This document shows, one piece after another, positions 1 to 14,100 of a stretch of 64,000 nt of DNA. The position numbers and the translations under genes are program-made. The stretch is from NCBI GenBank assembly GCA_010093485.1, contig MU001515.1:7826-71825 (forward strand). Reading direction: 5' to 3'. The notes beneath the pieces were generated by a model. The model worked only from the letters and a program-made list of their open reading frames with translations, did no database searches and was not told the origin of the DNA. This DNA comes from Karstenula rhodostoma CBS 690.94. Lineage: Eukaryota; Ascomycota; Dothideomycetes; Pleosporales; Didymosphaeriaceae. Numbering within the stretch: position 1 is the first letter of the stretch; each line of letters begins with the position of its first letter.

Positions 1-190
1 AGTTTAAATATCCCTTTATTTAGGGAGCGAATTAATTAGATTACTATATAAGAAAAAATTACTAGAAAGGCTAGTTATATACTATACTTATCCTAAATTA
101 ATTTAGTATTTAGGTTAAGGTACTCCTTATCGTGGCTAATTAGAGCTCTATAAACCCTAATATTACTAAGTATTATTTATATTCTTAATA
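1..190 (-). repeat. 3' LTR of copia copy 1 (truncated by window edge)
   Basis: Matches 7024-7213 base for base apart from a few C/T and G/A changes. The minus-strand 5' end lies at 190, next to the polypurine tract complement. Confidence 0.85.
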
Positions 191-3100
191 TACCCCCTAG
201 ATAAATAGTACTTATTATTTATCTACTAGTAGAATTTAATTATTTAGATTAGCTTCCCTTTAGAAATATATAGCTTAGACTATAATTTCCTACTTATATT
301 ATACTATTATTAGTATTATAATACTAATTAGCTAGAGTAAGAGTTTCCTAGCGCTTAGTATAGTATTTATAAATAGTAATAGCCTTATAACTAGGTATAA
401 TAAGTAATAGTAAATAAAGTAAGTAATTATTATATAGTATAAACTAGTAAAAGTAGATAAAATAAGAAGGTATTTTTTATACCTTTTAAACTTCTTTTCT
501 TTATTTTTATTATCCTATTTTATAGTATATTCTTACCTTTTACTTTTTAATACTCTACTTATACCTTTTAGATAGCTAATAATACTACTAAAGCTTACGC
601 TACTAAAGTATATAAATAAGAAGAGAAATTTAAAGCTAAGTAAGTAGTTACTATTAAAAGATTTACTATAACTCCTTAAATAACTTATTAATCTAGTTAC
701 CCTCCTACTTAATCTACTTCCTATACTTTTAGCTAAACTTCTTTAATAGTATTATATATTCCCCTAGTTATAGAAAAAGAGTATATTAGAGCTATCTAGT
801 TAATAAACTACTTTAGCTACTTAATAAGTACTTTAAGTAGTAGATTAGATAGCCTCTACTATAATATTATAAATTAGTAAACTAGATACTACTTTTACTA
901 TTATATATACTTATATAAATTAATATAAGCTAGATTCTCTATTTATCTAATTAAGCTTTACTAATTATTATAGTTTACTATTCCTAGCTATATATATAAT
1001 ATACTTTATCCTATTCTATAATAATCTAAACTCTAATATAAGTTTTCTTTATCTTTCTTATTACTTAGATTTTTACTAACTATATATAGGCTCGCGAGGT
1101 TAATTATTTATAGTAGTATATTTAAGCTATACTAAAGAATTAGAATAAGGGTTAAAAGACCTTTTTTATATTTTTATAGAATCTCTATTTAATATCTAGC
1201 TCTTTTTCTATTTTTTTTACTTTTATCCTTACTTTACCTACTTTTATTCTACTTTTATCTACTTTTATTTCTACTTCTATTTCTATTCCTTTTACTTTTA
1301 TTCCTATTTCTACTACTTCTATCCCTACTCTACTTATTTTCTAGTAGGTCTATTTTATAGATAGCTAGGAGATAGACTTATAGGAGGCTATATATACTCT
1401 TAAGTATAATATACTTACTCCTTATAAATATTATACTTTATAGTAGCTCTATAAGGTAGGCCTAAGTATTAGTTATTATAGTATAGATTAGTAGTAGCCT
1501 AACTTTAATTACTCTAAGGAGTATCTATATAGTTATAGTAGATTTTTTAAAGTTAAGAAATTTTCTATTTATAGTTAGGGTAGCTTTAAATATAGGTATA
1601 CTAGATATTCTAATATATTAGAAGTATAGTAGTATACTTAGCTTTATAAGCTCTTTAATTAGATATTTAATATATTTAAGTAGAATAGATTTTTTTTATT
1701 TTTTCTTTATTTTTCTTTTATTCTCTAGTTAAAAAGTACTTTTTATAATTAAATCTAATAAATCTCTACTTACTTTACTTCTTTTATATCTATAATTATA
1801 AAACTTATATCTTAAAGGTTAAGTAGCTATATAAATCTAGTAAACTACTACTTTAATAGTACTTTTATTAAACTATCTATAGATATTTTACTTATTTTAA
1901 AATATAAAACCTTAAATAATCCCTTTATATACTTTTATTATAGCTATATATTCTAGATATTAATATAGTAAAGATATATAGTAATCCTTTTATTTTTTCT
2001 AATTACTAGTCTAATTATCTACTAGTTATTATAGTAAATTTACTAGAATAATTCTAAGTCTAGTATAAGTTTAGTAAAAAAATACTTTAAAGCTATTACT
2101 TCTTTACTAATATACTCTAGAGTAAGAAGCTCTACTTTTATAATTAAAATTATAATTATACTTTAGTAAGCTACCTTCTATAGAATAGCGCTACTAAATA
2201 GTAGAGTAATATATCTATAAAATAATTATCTTATTAGTAGATTATTTATAAAAGATATATCTCTATAGATAAGTAGGTCTAGACTATTATATCTACTAAA
2301 CTAAATTACTTTCTAGCGCGTTTTATAGAGGTATAGAATTACTTAATTAACTACTACTTTATACTTTATACTTAGGTTAGTAAGAAAGAAGGATAGCTTT
2401 AATATAGTAAATATAATATCTAGTTATAGTATAATTACTATATATAATACTAATCTAACCTTCTCTTAATAACTCTTAATCTACTATAGTAATACTTCAC
2501 CTTTACTCTTTTTAAACTTATTAATTAAGAGAGGAGTAGGTAGGAAGCTACTAGCTTTATAAAGCTTAAATCTTTTTATAATCTTATTAATATATATATT
2601 ATATATAAGTATAATTATCTAATTATCTTAATCTCTAATTACTTATACTCTAAGAAACTATTTAACTAGTCTCTTATTTTTAATCTTATATTTATTTATA
2701 ACCTTATTCTATAGTATTTAAGCTTACTCTCTATAATTATTATAATATAGAAGTAGTATATTATCTATATAGAATAGTATTAGGATTTTCTAATCTCTAA
2801 AAAGGAATAAATAAGGCTCTTTCTTTAAAGTTTTAAGCCTTTTAGCTCTAAGTAAGTAGGAAAACTCTTTATACTAAAGAAATAGTAAGTCTCTTAAACT
2901 ATAGAGAGCTTAATTTAATTTTATATATATTTCTAGTATTTTAAACCTATTTAGAAGTTTATAGGTTATAGGATTATCTATTATAATTATAGTATTTAGG
3001 AATACTCCTATAATATTATATTATTTAATTTTAAAGTTAAACTCTATAGTAATTACTATTACTACTTAAAATAACCTTACTATAAGTATAGTAGTATAGG

Positions 3101-6100
3101 TTAAATATAGGGTATCCTTTAGTTAAAGGTCCCCTTTAACTATAATATAAGCTTTATAGTTCTTAAATTAACTATTCTAATTAAGCTTATATATAAATAC
3201 CTATTTTAATAGAAGTAGGTATTTTATTACTTATAATTAGGGTAGCTTTATCTAAGTTCCTTTCTACTATAGGGTAGTAATTTCTTTAATTATAGCCTAC
3301 TTAAATAGCTTTTCTAGAGGATAGGAAAGTAGATATTTCTAGAGTATTAATTCTAGTAGTAGCTTATTTCTATATAAATAAGCTAGTAATATTACTAGTT
3401 TTAGTTTCTTAAGTATAGCTACTATAACTATTATATTTAGTATTTTATAACCTTTATACTTATCTTAGGTTTTATCTACTCCTAGTATAAATATATATAT
3501 AAAGTTAATCTAGAAACTATCTTTTAAAGATAGATCTATTATTAGTATATATATACTAAAATTTAATCTACCCTTTAGCTAATTATTATAATCTATATCT
3601 TATTATTTTAATCTTTAAACTAGTAAATACCTACTTATTAGTTAATTAATCTTAGGTACCTCTTCTTAAAGTTATCTATTTATCCTACTTACTATAGGGA
3701 AGATATACTATTACCTTTAGTTTACTAGTAGATTTCTTATTTTATCTAGTAGTATAGAGTTAGTTATACTAAGTTAAAAGATAGTAGTAGGGTTTTAAAG
3801 CTCCTATTCTAGGAAAGTATTATCCTAAGACTCTAGTTTACTAGCTCTTCTAGTTAAATTCTAATTCTAGTAACTTCTAGTATCCTTATAATTATACTAA
3901 TTAGTCCCTATAATATCTAGCTATAGTATTATATTTAGGGTTATAAGTTCTATACTTAAATTTTAATCTATATAAATTTCTAGCTACTAGCTAGCTATAC
4001 CTATAGCTTATATAATAGTTAGTATTATTACTTTTTAATTTCTTAGCTAACTATTCTTAGAATCTATCTACTCTAATCCTTTACTCCTAAGTAGTTACTT
4101 AGTATCTTTAATTCTTATAGTACTTATATACTTATTTAAGCTAAAAGTAAGATTAATTATATTAAATATATCTTCTAGATTATTAATCTTATCCTTATAA
4201 ATACTTTTTATAATTCTTAAAGCTTTTATCTTTAGGAGCTTTACTTTATATACTCCTTAGTAGAAGGTTATCTTATTAAATATAATATTCCTAGTTATAA
4301 TTACTTAATTAAGTATAGGAACTTATATTCTATAGATATTAGAAGCTTAATAGCCTACTAAATACCTAATATAAGCTTTTAAATTTATTTTAAATCCCCT
4401 TCTATTATATCTAGCTTTATAATCCTTTATTAGAGGATATACTTAGTATCTATAGATATAAATTCTACTCTAGTCTAGGTAGAGATCTACTATTATATAT
4501 TATATAATTATAGGCTTATAGTACTAAAAGTACTATTAGAACTAGCTATCTAATACTTTATTTAGTAATTAAAAACTATATACTATACTTAGGCTTATAT
4601 TATATAGCTAGACTACTATATTTATAATCTTTAACTATAGCTTTATTAGTAGATTTACACTAGACCTTATCTTTACTATTTATTTAATTAGCTCTTTTCT
4701 AGCTTACTCTACTAAACTATTAGTTTTATATATATAAGGTAGTAAAGGGTTAATTATAATTTCTTCTTTAATTATCTATTCCTTATATCGCGATATTCCT
4801 TACTATAGGAGTATTACTATATTATTATTCTACTAGATTTATATAATTTAGAGCTAGTACTTATTCTTTATAAAGGTTAATAGGCGTTTTATTAATTATA
4901 GAATCTCTAAAAGCGTCTTCCCTTATAAATTAAAATTATAGAACTTTCTACTAAATTCTTTCTTTATTATAAGAATCTAGGATTTAAGTATTTACTTTTA
5001 CTCTATATTAAATAGGTTCTATATAATATAGTAGAATAGATATAATAAATATTTATATAGTTATTATAAGATTACCTTACTTATATATATAATTATATAA
5101 TACTTATATTCTTATTATTATATTTCTTTAATAGATACGCTATATATACTAGAAACTAGAGCTTATAAAGCCTTTTTCCTAAGATATTCTAATTACTTAT
5201 ACTATAGTTCTTTACTATTTAAGCGGGAGATATTTTCTCTTAATAGCTTAAATAGTTAAATTATATTTATAATAGTAGGATAAGAGTATATAGGCTTATA
5301 TTTAAAAAAAGTAAGGTTATACTTATACTATAGGTCTACTATTATAATACTTTATTTAATTATTCTAATCCTTAGGGTATTATTTAAGCTAAGATACTAA
5401 ATACTAACTTTCTTAAATTAAGTTTCTAAGATAATATTTATATAAAAGTTTTTAACTATCTTTATATTTTTAAATAGTAAATTCTCTAATTATTTCCTAT
5501 TCTTACTATAAAGAATATTCTTAATTAGGTAATTTCCTATTCCTAAGATAGGTAGAGCTTAAGTTCTTACTTTAACTTAGTCTTCTATAGTTACTTTCTT
5601 AAAAGAACTAGTAACTAGAAAGTTCTAATTATTAATAAAATAAATAGTAGCTATACTATCTAGAATTATACTCTTAGAAAGTAGGTAAGAATTCTATATT
5701 ATATTATAGATTCTATTCTTAGAGACTTTACTTAAAAGGTTAATTAAATTAATAAGAGCTACTATAATACTACTAGAGTAGTTAATAGTAAGTTACTTCT
5801 TATTACTTATTTTCTAATTAGTACTATTAATCTTAATTTATAGCTTTAACTACTATAGAAGTTTTAAATAGCTTAAGATCTTATTTTACTCTTTATTAGA
5901 AAGGTTAAATACTTAGGATCTATTAATTAAAGTATTAGTAATAGCTATTTATAAGTATTAGTATTTAATTAATTACTATTTATATTAGGTATTCTTATAG
6001 GGGTAGTTAAAATAATTATTATTCTATATATTATTAGATAATTCCCTACTAGACTTAGTAGTCTAACCTTTAAATATTATATAGATACTAGTCCTTTTAT

Positions 6101-7023
6101 AATTAGGGTAGAGTAATTATTTCTAGATTAGTACTAAAAATACCTTTCTAATCTTAAAAAGTATTATTATAGGCCTTCTAAGTATCTTATTAAGTAGGAT
6201 TTATTACTTAATTAAGTAGGACTATTTAGGGGTAATCTTCTTACCTAAAGCTTTAAGAAAATTATAGGTTATAAGTACTCTTTTAGTTTCTTTAACTAAG
6301 TATATAATTACTTTATAGTAGAGGAGCTATTATACTTTAAACTAGATTTCTAGATTTTACTATCTACTCTTTACTTTATTAAAATAAGTATAATATTATA
6401 CTTAAATAAGGTTCTTAGTTACTTCTTTAGTAGGTACTAGATTATTCTTTAGTATATAAAGTAGATATTATAAAGTAGATTTATTATCTTTAACTATATT
6501 AATTATTACTAGAGTAAGGAAATCTTAGGAGATAGTAATATAAACCTAGTTCTAGAAATTTTATAGCTTAGAATAGTATATCTACTAGTTAGAGACTATA
6601 GTATAATATTCTATAATCTTTATAATATAGCTTTCCTTATCCTTCTTATATAATTTAAGCTCCTGCTTATAATCTTTAAGGTTATCTAAAGTGACTAATT
6701 AGTATAGTTTCTCTAGAATAACTAGTTAAATAGGATAATTATCCTTAATTAAAAGGACTATTAGACTATCTAGATTAATTTTAAACTAGATATCTTTAGA
6801 GTTTACTTAGAAATATAAGCTTATAAACTAATAAGGCTAGTTTATTTAATTAATAAGCTAGGTTTAAGTAACTAGAATAGTTAAATCGCTTATAGCTTTA
6901 TTAAATAAAGAAGGCTTTTAGTATAATAGGAGAACCTAAGAGGGTATATTTAAGTAGTAAAGTATATAGGGAGAATTATCCTATATTCTAAGCACTAGGC
7001 TTATAACTATAGTAGAGAAAAAG

Positions 7024-7213
7024 AGCTTAAATATCCCTTTATTTAGGGAGTGAATTAATTAGATTACTATATAAGAAAAGATTACTAGAAAGGCTAGTTA
7101 TATATTATACTTATCCTGAATTAGTTTAGTACTTAGGTTAAGGTACCCCTTATCGCGGCTAATTAGAGCTCTATAAACCCTAATATTACTAAGTATTATT
7201 TATATTCTTAATA
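7024..7213 (-). repeat. 5' LTR of copia copy 1
   Basis: Second copy of the repeat at 1-190. The inner boundary may lie a little left of 7024, since the window cuts the partner. It ends at ...TTCTTAATA, and the next base starts sequence homologous to position 2861. Confidence 0.85.
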
Positions 7214-9684
7214 AAAACTCTTTATACTAGAGAAGTAGTAAGTCTCTTAAATTATAAAGAGCTTAATTTAATCTTATATATATTTCTAGTATTTTAAACC
7301 TATCTAAAAGTTTATAGGTTATAGAATTATTTACTATAATTATAGTATTTAGGAATACTCCTATAATATTATATTATTTAATTTTAAGGTTAAACTCTAT
7401 AGTAATTACTATTACTATTTAGAATAACCTTACTATAAGTATAGTAGTATAGGTTAAGTATAAAATATCTTTTAGTTAAAAATCCCCTTTTACTATAATA
7501 TAAGCTTTATAATTCTTAAACTAACTATTCTAATTAAACTTATATATAAATACCTATTTTAATAGAAATAGGTATTTTATTACTTATAATTAGGGTAGCT
7601 TTATTTAAATTCCTTTCTATTATAGGGTAGTAATCTCTTTAATTATAGCCTACTTAAATAGCTTTTCTAGAGAATAGGAAAGTAAATATTTTTAGAGTAT
7701 TAGTTCTAGTAATAATTTATCTTTATATAAATAAGCTAGTAATATTACTAGTTTTAATTTCTTAAGTATAGTTATTATAACTATTATATTTAGTATTTTA
7801 TAATCTTTATATTTATTCTAGGTTTTATCTACTTCTAATATAAATATATATATAAAGTTAATTTAAAAACTATTTTTTAAAGATAGATTTACTATTAGTA
7901 TATATATACTAAAATTTAATCTATCCTTTAATTAATTATTATAATCTATATCTTTTTATCTTAATTTTTAAACTAGTAAATACCTACTTATTAGTTAGTT
8001 TATTTTAGATACCTTTTTTTAAAATTATCTACTTACCCTACTTACTATAGGAAAGATATACTATTACCTTTAGTTTACTAGTAAATTTCTTACTTTATTT
8101 AGTAGTATAGAGTTAGTTATACTAGATTAAAAGGTAGTAGTAGGGTTTTAAAACTCCTACTCTAGAGAAGTATTATTCTAAGGCTCTAGTTTACTAGCTC
8201 TTTTAATTAAATTCTAATTCTAGTAGCTTCTAATATTTTTATAATTATATTAATTAGTCTCTATAATATTTAGCTATAGTATTATATCTAGAGTTATAAG
8301 TTCTATACTTAAATTTTAGTCTATATAAATTTCTAACTACTAGCTAGTTATACCTATAGTTTATATAGTAGTTAGTATTATTACTTTTTAATTCTTTAGC
8401 TAGCTATTCTTAGAATCTATCTACTTTAATCCTTTACCTCTAAGTAGTTACTTAGTATTCTTAATTCTTATAGTACTTATATACTTATTTAAGCTAAAAA
8501 TAAGATTAATTATATTAAATATATCTTTTAGATTATTAACCTTATCCTTATAAATATTTTCTATAATTCTTAAAACTTTTACCTTTAGAAGCTTAACTTT
8601 ATATACTCCCTAGTAGAAGATTATCTTATTAAATATAATATTCCTAGTTATAATTACTTAATTAAATATAGAAACCTATATTTTATAGATATTAGAAGTT
8701 TAATAGCTTACTAAATATCTAATATAAGCTTTTAGATTTATTTTAAATCCTCTTCTATTATATTTAGCTTCGCGATTCTTTATTAGAGGATATACTTAGT
8801 ATTTATAGATATAAATTCTACTCTAGTCTAAGTAGAAATCTACTATTATATATTATATAATTACTAGCTTATAATACTAAAAGTACTATTAGAACTAGCT
8901 ATCTAATACTTTATTTAGTAATTAAAAGCTATATACTATACTTAGACTTATATTATATAGCTAGACTACTATATTTATAATCTTTAACTATAGCTTTATT
9001 AGTAGATTTACGCTAGACCTTATTTTTACTATTTATTTAATTAGCTCTTTTTTAGCTTATTCTACTAAACTATTAGTTTTATATATATAAGATAGTAAAG
9101 GGTTAATTATAATTTCTTTTTTAATTATCTATTTCTTATATTATAATATCCCTTATTATAGAAGTATTATTATATTATTATCTTACTAAATTTATATAAT
9201 TTAGAGTTAATACTTATTCTTTATAAAGGTTAATAGGCGTTTTATTAATTATAGAATTTTAAAAAGTATCTTCCCTTATAGATTAAAATTATAGAACTTC
9301 CCGCTAAATTCTTTCTTTATTATAAGAATCTAGGATTTAAGTATTTACCCTTACTTTATATTAAATAGGTCCTATATAATATAGTAGAATAGATATAGTA
9401 AATACTTATATAATTATTATAAGATTACCTTACTTATATATATAACTATATAATACTTATATTCTTATTATTATATTCCTTTAATTAATATACTATATAT
9501 ACTAGAAACTAGAGCTTATAAAACTTTTTTTCTAAGGTATTCTAATTACTTATATTATAGTTCTTTACTATCTAAGTAGGAGATATTCTCTTTTAATAGT
9601 CTAAATAGTTAAATTATATTTATAATAGTAGGATAAAAGTATATAGGCTTATATTTAAAAAAAGTAAAATTATACTTATACTAT

Positions 9685-9687
<3 letters not shown>
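7214..9687 (-). mobile_element. Copia copy 2, first segment (interrupted)
   Basis: Collinear with 2861-5335 of copy 1. Differences are almost all C/T and G/A transitions as expected from RIP. The copy lacks its 3' end here because copy 1 sits at the junction; the missing part would lie left of the window. It breaks off at a poly(T) tract at 9688, where a retroposon has inserted, and resumes at 19146. Confidence 0.85.
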
Positions 9688-9721
<34 letters not shown>

Positions 9722-10596
9722 AAGCTACTATTATAACTACCTAGTAATAAGAAAAAATCTAGAGGTACTATATAGTTCTATTAAATAGCTCTAAAGGATA
9801 GTACTATTTATAATAAAAGAGAAAGAAGGGCGCCTATAGTACTAGACTTAATTAACTAAGTATTAACCTACCTATATATATTATATAATATAGTAATACT
9901 ATAATACTATAATACTATAATATTATATAATACTAGTAGGGTAGTATACTCCTTATTTACTAATACCTAATATATAATTATAGAGAAATCGCGAAATATT
10001 AAAGATATTATAAAATATTAATAATATTATAATTTAAAAAAAAATATAAAAGAAAGGTTACCTACTAGTAGTAAGTAACTTATAGTACTATATATAAAAG
10101 CTAGCTTTTATAAAAAGAGACCTATATTATATCTCTATTAAAATAGCTAATAATAGCGAGTAACTAATCCTTAGTAATAAATATAACCTAGTATATACTA
10201 ATAGTAAGTCTATTAATAACCTAGATATATCTAACTATATATATTATAAAATCTAATATATTATCTAGTAAGTTAACCTCTATTAGTATAATAATTAATT
10301 TAATATATAAATACTATAAGTTATAGCTATAAACTATATAATTATAGAATCTATTAGTAAGTTTCTTATATATATATATATATAGTATTATTAACACGAT
10401 ATTACTAACCTAAGCTATATAGGGATAATACTATAGTAGTTAGCTAAGAATAAAAACTTTATATATAAATAGTAAAAAATAATTATAATAGTTTTTAAGA
10501 ATTAAAAGGAGCTAGACTTTATAGTAAAAGTAATTATAATTAAGTTAGAATAATCTATATAATTAATAAATATAGAGTAGGTAATAGCTACCCTAT
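9688..10596 (-). mobile_element. Poly(A)-tailed retroposon A, 3' part
   Basis: Starts with a run of 28 T at 9688-9715, the poly(A) tail of a minus-strand element. The element interrupts copia copy 2 and is flanked by ACTATAGG at 9680-9687 and 19146-19153, a target-site duplication. The tail-proximal 370 bp (to about 10,086) are the reverse complement of 21249-21595. A gypsy element is inserted after 10596. No coding motif survives, so I cannot say whether it is a truncated LINE or another retroposon. Confidence 0.7.
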
Positions 10597-10842
10597 TATA
10601 AGGGTTAATTTAACCTAAGGTTAAATCCCCTTATAGAATATTTACCTACCTTTAAGCTTAGGCCTTATCTAGTAGCCTATATATAGATTAGTTAGTAGAT
10701 CTTAAATACCTAGTATATAGAGAGCCCCTCCCTAGAACCCTCTCTATCTTAGTATCTTAAGTTTAGTCTTAATTTATATAGTTTCTTCTATCTATCTAAT
10801 TCTAAGAGTATTTACTCTATTTAGCTATATCCTAGCCTTATA
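10597..10842 (+). repeat. 5' LTR of gypsy copy 1
   Basis: Begins TATAAGGGTTAATTTAACC and ends CCTAGCCTTATA. The canonical TG...CA ends have become TA...TA, as RIP would produce. Confidence 0.93.
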
Positions 10843-10951
10843 TTAAACTTAAGACCCCTTCTTTTAGCTAGAGATTAGTAACTATAATATCTACCTTTAG
10901 CTCTTTAGGTATAAAAAGGTCTACTAAAATCCTAAAATTTTTTTTAGATTA

Positions 10952-11160
10952 GCTATTAAGGTACTAGAATATCCTCTAAAGTTCTTATTAAAGGCTAGCT
11001 ATTAAGGCGCTAGAACGTCTTCTAAAGTCCTTATTAAAGACTAGCTATTAAGGCGCTAGAACGTCCTCTAAAATCCTTATTAAAGGCTAGCTATTAAGAC
11101 GCTAGAATATCCTCTAAAGTCCTTATTAAAGACTAGCTATTAAGGTACTAGAATATCCTC
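10952..11160 (+). repeat. 46-bp tandem repeat in gypsy leader, 5 units
   Basis: Units begin GCTATTAAGG at 10952, 10998, 11044, 11090 and 11136, an exact 46-bp period, between the 5' LTR and the gag region. Some units keep CGCTAGAACG while others read TACTAGAATA, so RIP acted unevenly. The other gypsy copy has only three units. Confidence 0.93.
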
Positions 11161-14100
11161 TTAGGTTTTTTAAACTCCCTTAAAGACCTACTAATATTAG
11201 GTATTTTTAGTAGAATTAACTACTATAAAGGTTAAATCCCTTTTAGATAGAAATATATACCTACTATAGATATACTAAAAATAATATATATACCCTTAGT
11301 AAATAGGCTTAAAATATAACTAACTACCTACTTATTATTTATACTTTACCTACCTAAACCTACCTTTTACCCTTATAGTAAATATTAATTTATATAATAT
11401 CTTTATCTTAGATAGCCCTCTCTCTTTATCTACTTTACCTCTAAATAGCTCTATACCTGCTATACTACTACCTATAACTAAGTGTATAAAGATAAAACCT
11501 CTAGTATCTAAATAGTCTATTAATAGGGACCTAATAACTTTTCTTTAGAGCTATACTAGGATTTACTCTATAAGCTATACTACTAAAGTAATAGTAGCCT
11601 TTAATTTTAGTAAAGAAAACCTTAATAATATTTTAAAGGTAAATAACCTCTATTATAGTATAACTATAAGTAAGATACTATATATACTACTCTAAGGTTA
11701 CTTACCTATCCTAATATAAGAATAGGTACTAGTAGTTAAAGCCTCTAGTATATAACCTTCCTATAAGCTAGAAGACCTACCCTCCTAGATTAAACTTTTC
11801 CTACTAGAACTAAGTATCTAGCTACCTAAAGGTACTAAAGAATATCTAGCTAATATTAGTAAGATTAAAAAGGAATTAGACCTCTATTAGAATCCTAGAA
11901 CTAGAAATTATAAGGAGGAAGAAAATAACTTTAAGGCTAGTCTATAGGTAGCTAGGCTATAAGAGCTAGAGGAAGTATCTAAACTATATATAGCCTTTAT
12001 TAATATTAATATAATTATTCTAGACCTAATTACTTTAGATAGAAAGTACCTAGAGACTTTAAACTACTAAGGCCTAGAGTTTACTACTATTTCTAATATA
12101 TATATAGGCTATATTAAGGCTAATATAGCCCTATTTACTATAAAGCTATAGCTTATAGTCTTATCCTAATATATATATAAAGTATAGGACTAGTAATAAA
12201 AGCTAGTTTAGTAAAATACTAATCTAAATAATAAAATTAATATTATAATAGACTCCTAGATATAGACTTAGAAAGAAAATAGTTATTTATAAACTAAGAT
12301 TATAGAACTAAAGAAGACTACTAAGGTTAAGAATTAATTAATATAGGTAATAATTAGTAACTTAGATAGTAATAATAGCTTTAAGTTACTCTACCAGTTT
12401 AGTACTTCCCCTATTAAGCTAGTGCCTACTATTAAATATAATACTAAATTAGTTACTCTAAAGATAGATAGTTAATAAGGTATAGACTATTCTACTATAA
12501 GTTAATATATCCTAAAAGTAAATACCCCTAATAAACTTTTCTATAAAGTACTAAACCTTTACTATATAAAGTATTAAACTTACTAGAGTAAACGCCTATC
12601 CTCTAAGGTTCTAAACCCTAATAAGTTTAATAGCGATAAGGCTTAGTTTAAGCTATAGTTCTATTTACTAGAGGTTAAGATTAAGTCTAATATAGACTAC
12701 TTTTAGTAAGATACTCCTAAAGAATATATTATAGCTATTACTAATTATATTAATATATAGCTAGAAGGCTATACCTTTAAAATTTTTAATATCTAGAAAT
12801 AGTAGTAATTAACTATATCTCTTATAGGTCTATATAACTATCTCTAAGCTATATTTATACTATTAAACTAGAATATTAATACCTATACTAACCTTTAGAA
12901 GATAATACTTCTATCTAGAGGAGATATAAACTTATTTATTATATAGTATAATATATTTATAAACTAGACTAGGTTTTATTCTAATAATTCTAAAGAGATA
13001 TTCTATAAGAAGCTCTATATAAAGCTTACTAACTAGCTTACCCAAAATACTATTAACCCTACTATAGACTATAATAAATTTTATACTATTATCTATAAGC
13101 TATATAAAGTCTATAAGCGTGACTATTAGGCTAACTATAACTAACTTACTTTCTCTACCCTATACTATTATAAGGAGTTTTTATTATAAATAGTTACTTT
13201 AGCCCCTTATTATACTATAGGACTACCTAAAGATACTATAGTAGAATTAGTTCTAAAGCGCTAATCTATTAACCCTAGATATAGATACTCTAGGAAATAG
13301 TATTATAAGAATTAGGTATATTATAACTACCTTTTTAAGAACTATATCTACTATAATTACCCTATTAAACCCTGTAATAGGTATACTATTACTACTATTA
13401 TAAAGGTTTAAAAAGAGAATAAGGCTTATTTCTTCCTAGAATCTAGTAATAAATATACCTCTAATAAAGACTCTAAGTTAGACTTTAAGTTAGAAAACTA
13501 GAGGTACTAGTTAACTCTAGACTAGTATCCCTAATAGGAGTAGTAGGTATAGAACTAATTAACCTATAGAAGCTAGTGTTCTACCCTAAGAAATATTATA
13601 CTAACCTTAAAGGCGTTTAAATTCCTAACTTATTTAGGGGAATATCTTTTATACTTCCTATAATATTCTAAAATAATAGATATAAGATTTATATATATAG
13701 TCTTATTAATTCTAGTATATTTATATATAATCTTATCGCCTTATAGCTAGAGAAAGTACTAAGGTACTAACTTAGTATTAAGTTAATATAGCTTAAATAC
13801 CTAATCCCCCTTAAGAGTTTTACTAGTAAGAAGGCCGCCTTAGTTAATTACTACTTTTAAGTAGTACTTAATATTAATAGATACCCTATAACTATATAGT
13901 TTATCCTATATAAAATAGGAGACTATAACCTTATTATAAGATAAAAATTCTTTAAGAATACTAAGTTACTAATTAATTACTATAACTAGTACTTAATATA
14001 GTTAGATAATATACTATTATAGGTTATTACTCTACTTATAGTATTATACTACCTACTCCTACTAGTTAATAAAGAATACTAGTTTAATACTAACTAATAG

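Larger units (their letters stand above)
1..7213 (-). mobile_element. Ty1/copia LTR retrotransposon, copy 1, RIP-degenerate
   Basis: A direct repeat of at least 190 bp occurs at 1-190 and 7024-7213. I read these as 3' and 5' LTRs of a minus-strand element, with the 3' LTR cut by the window edge. Just inside the left LTR, at 191-200, is TACCCCCTAG, the reverse complement of a polypurine tract, which fixes the orientation. On the minus strand at about 2745-2790 the frame reads FYIDN, a RIP-altered form of the copia reverse transcriptase motif YVDD, followed by ILLL. All frames are riddled with stops, so the element is dead. Its right end at 7213 joins copy 2 in mid-sequence, so copy 1 probably inserted into copy 2. 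Confidence 0.85.
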
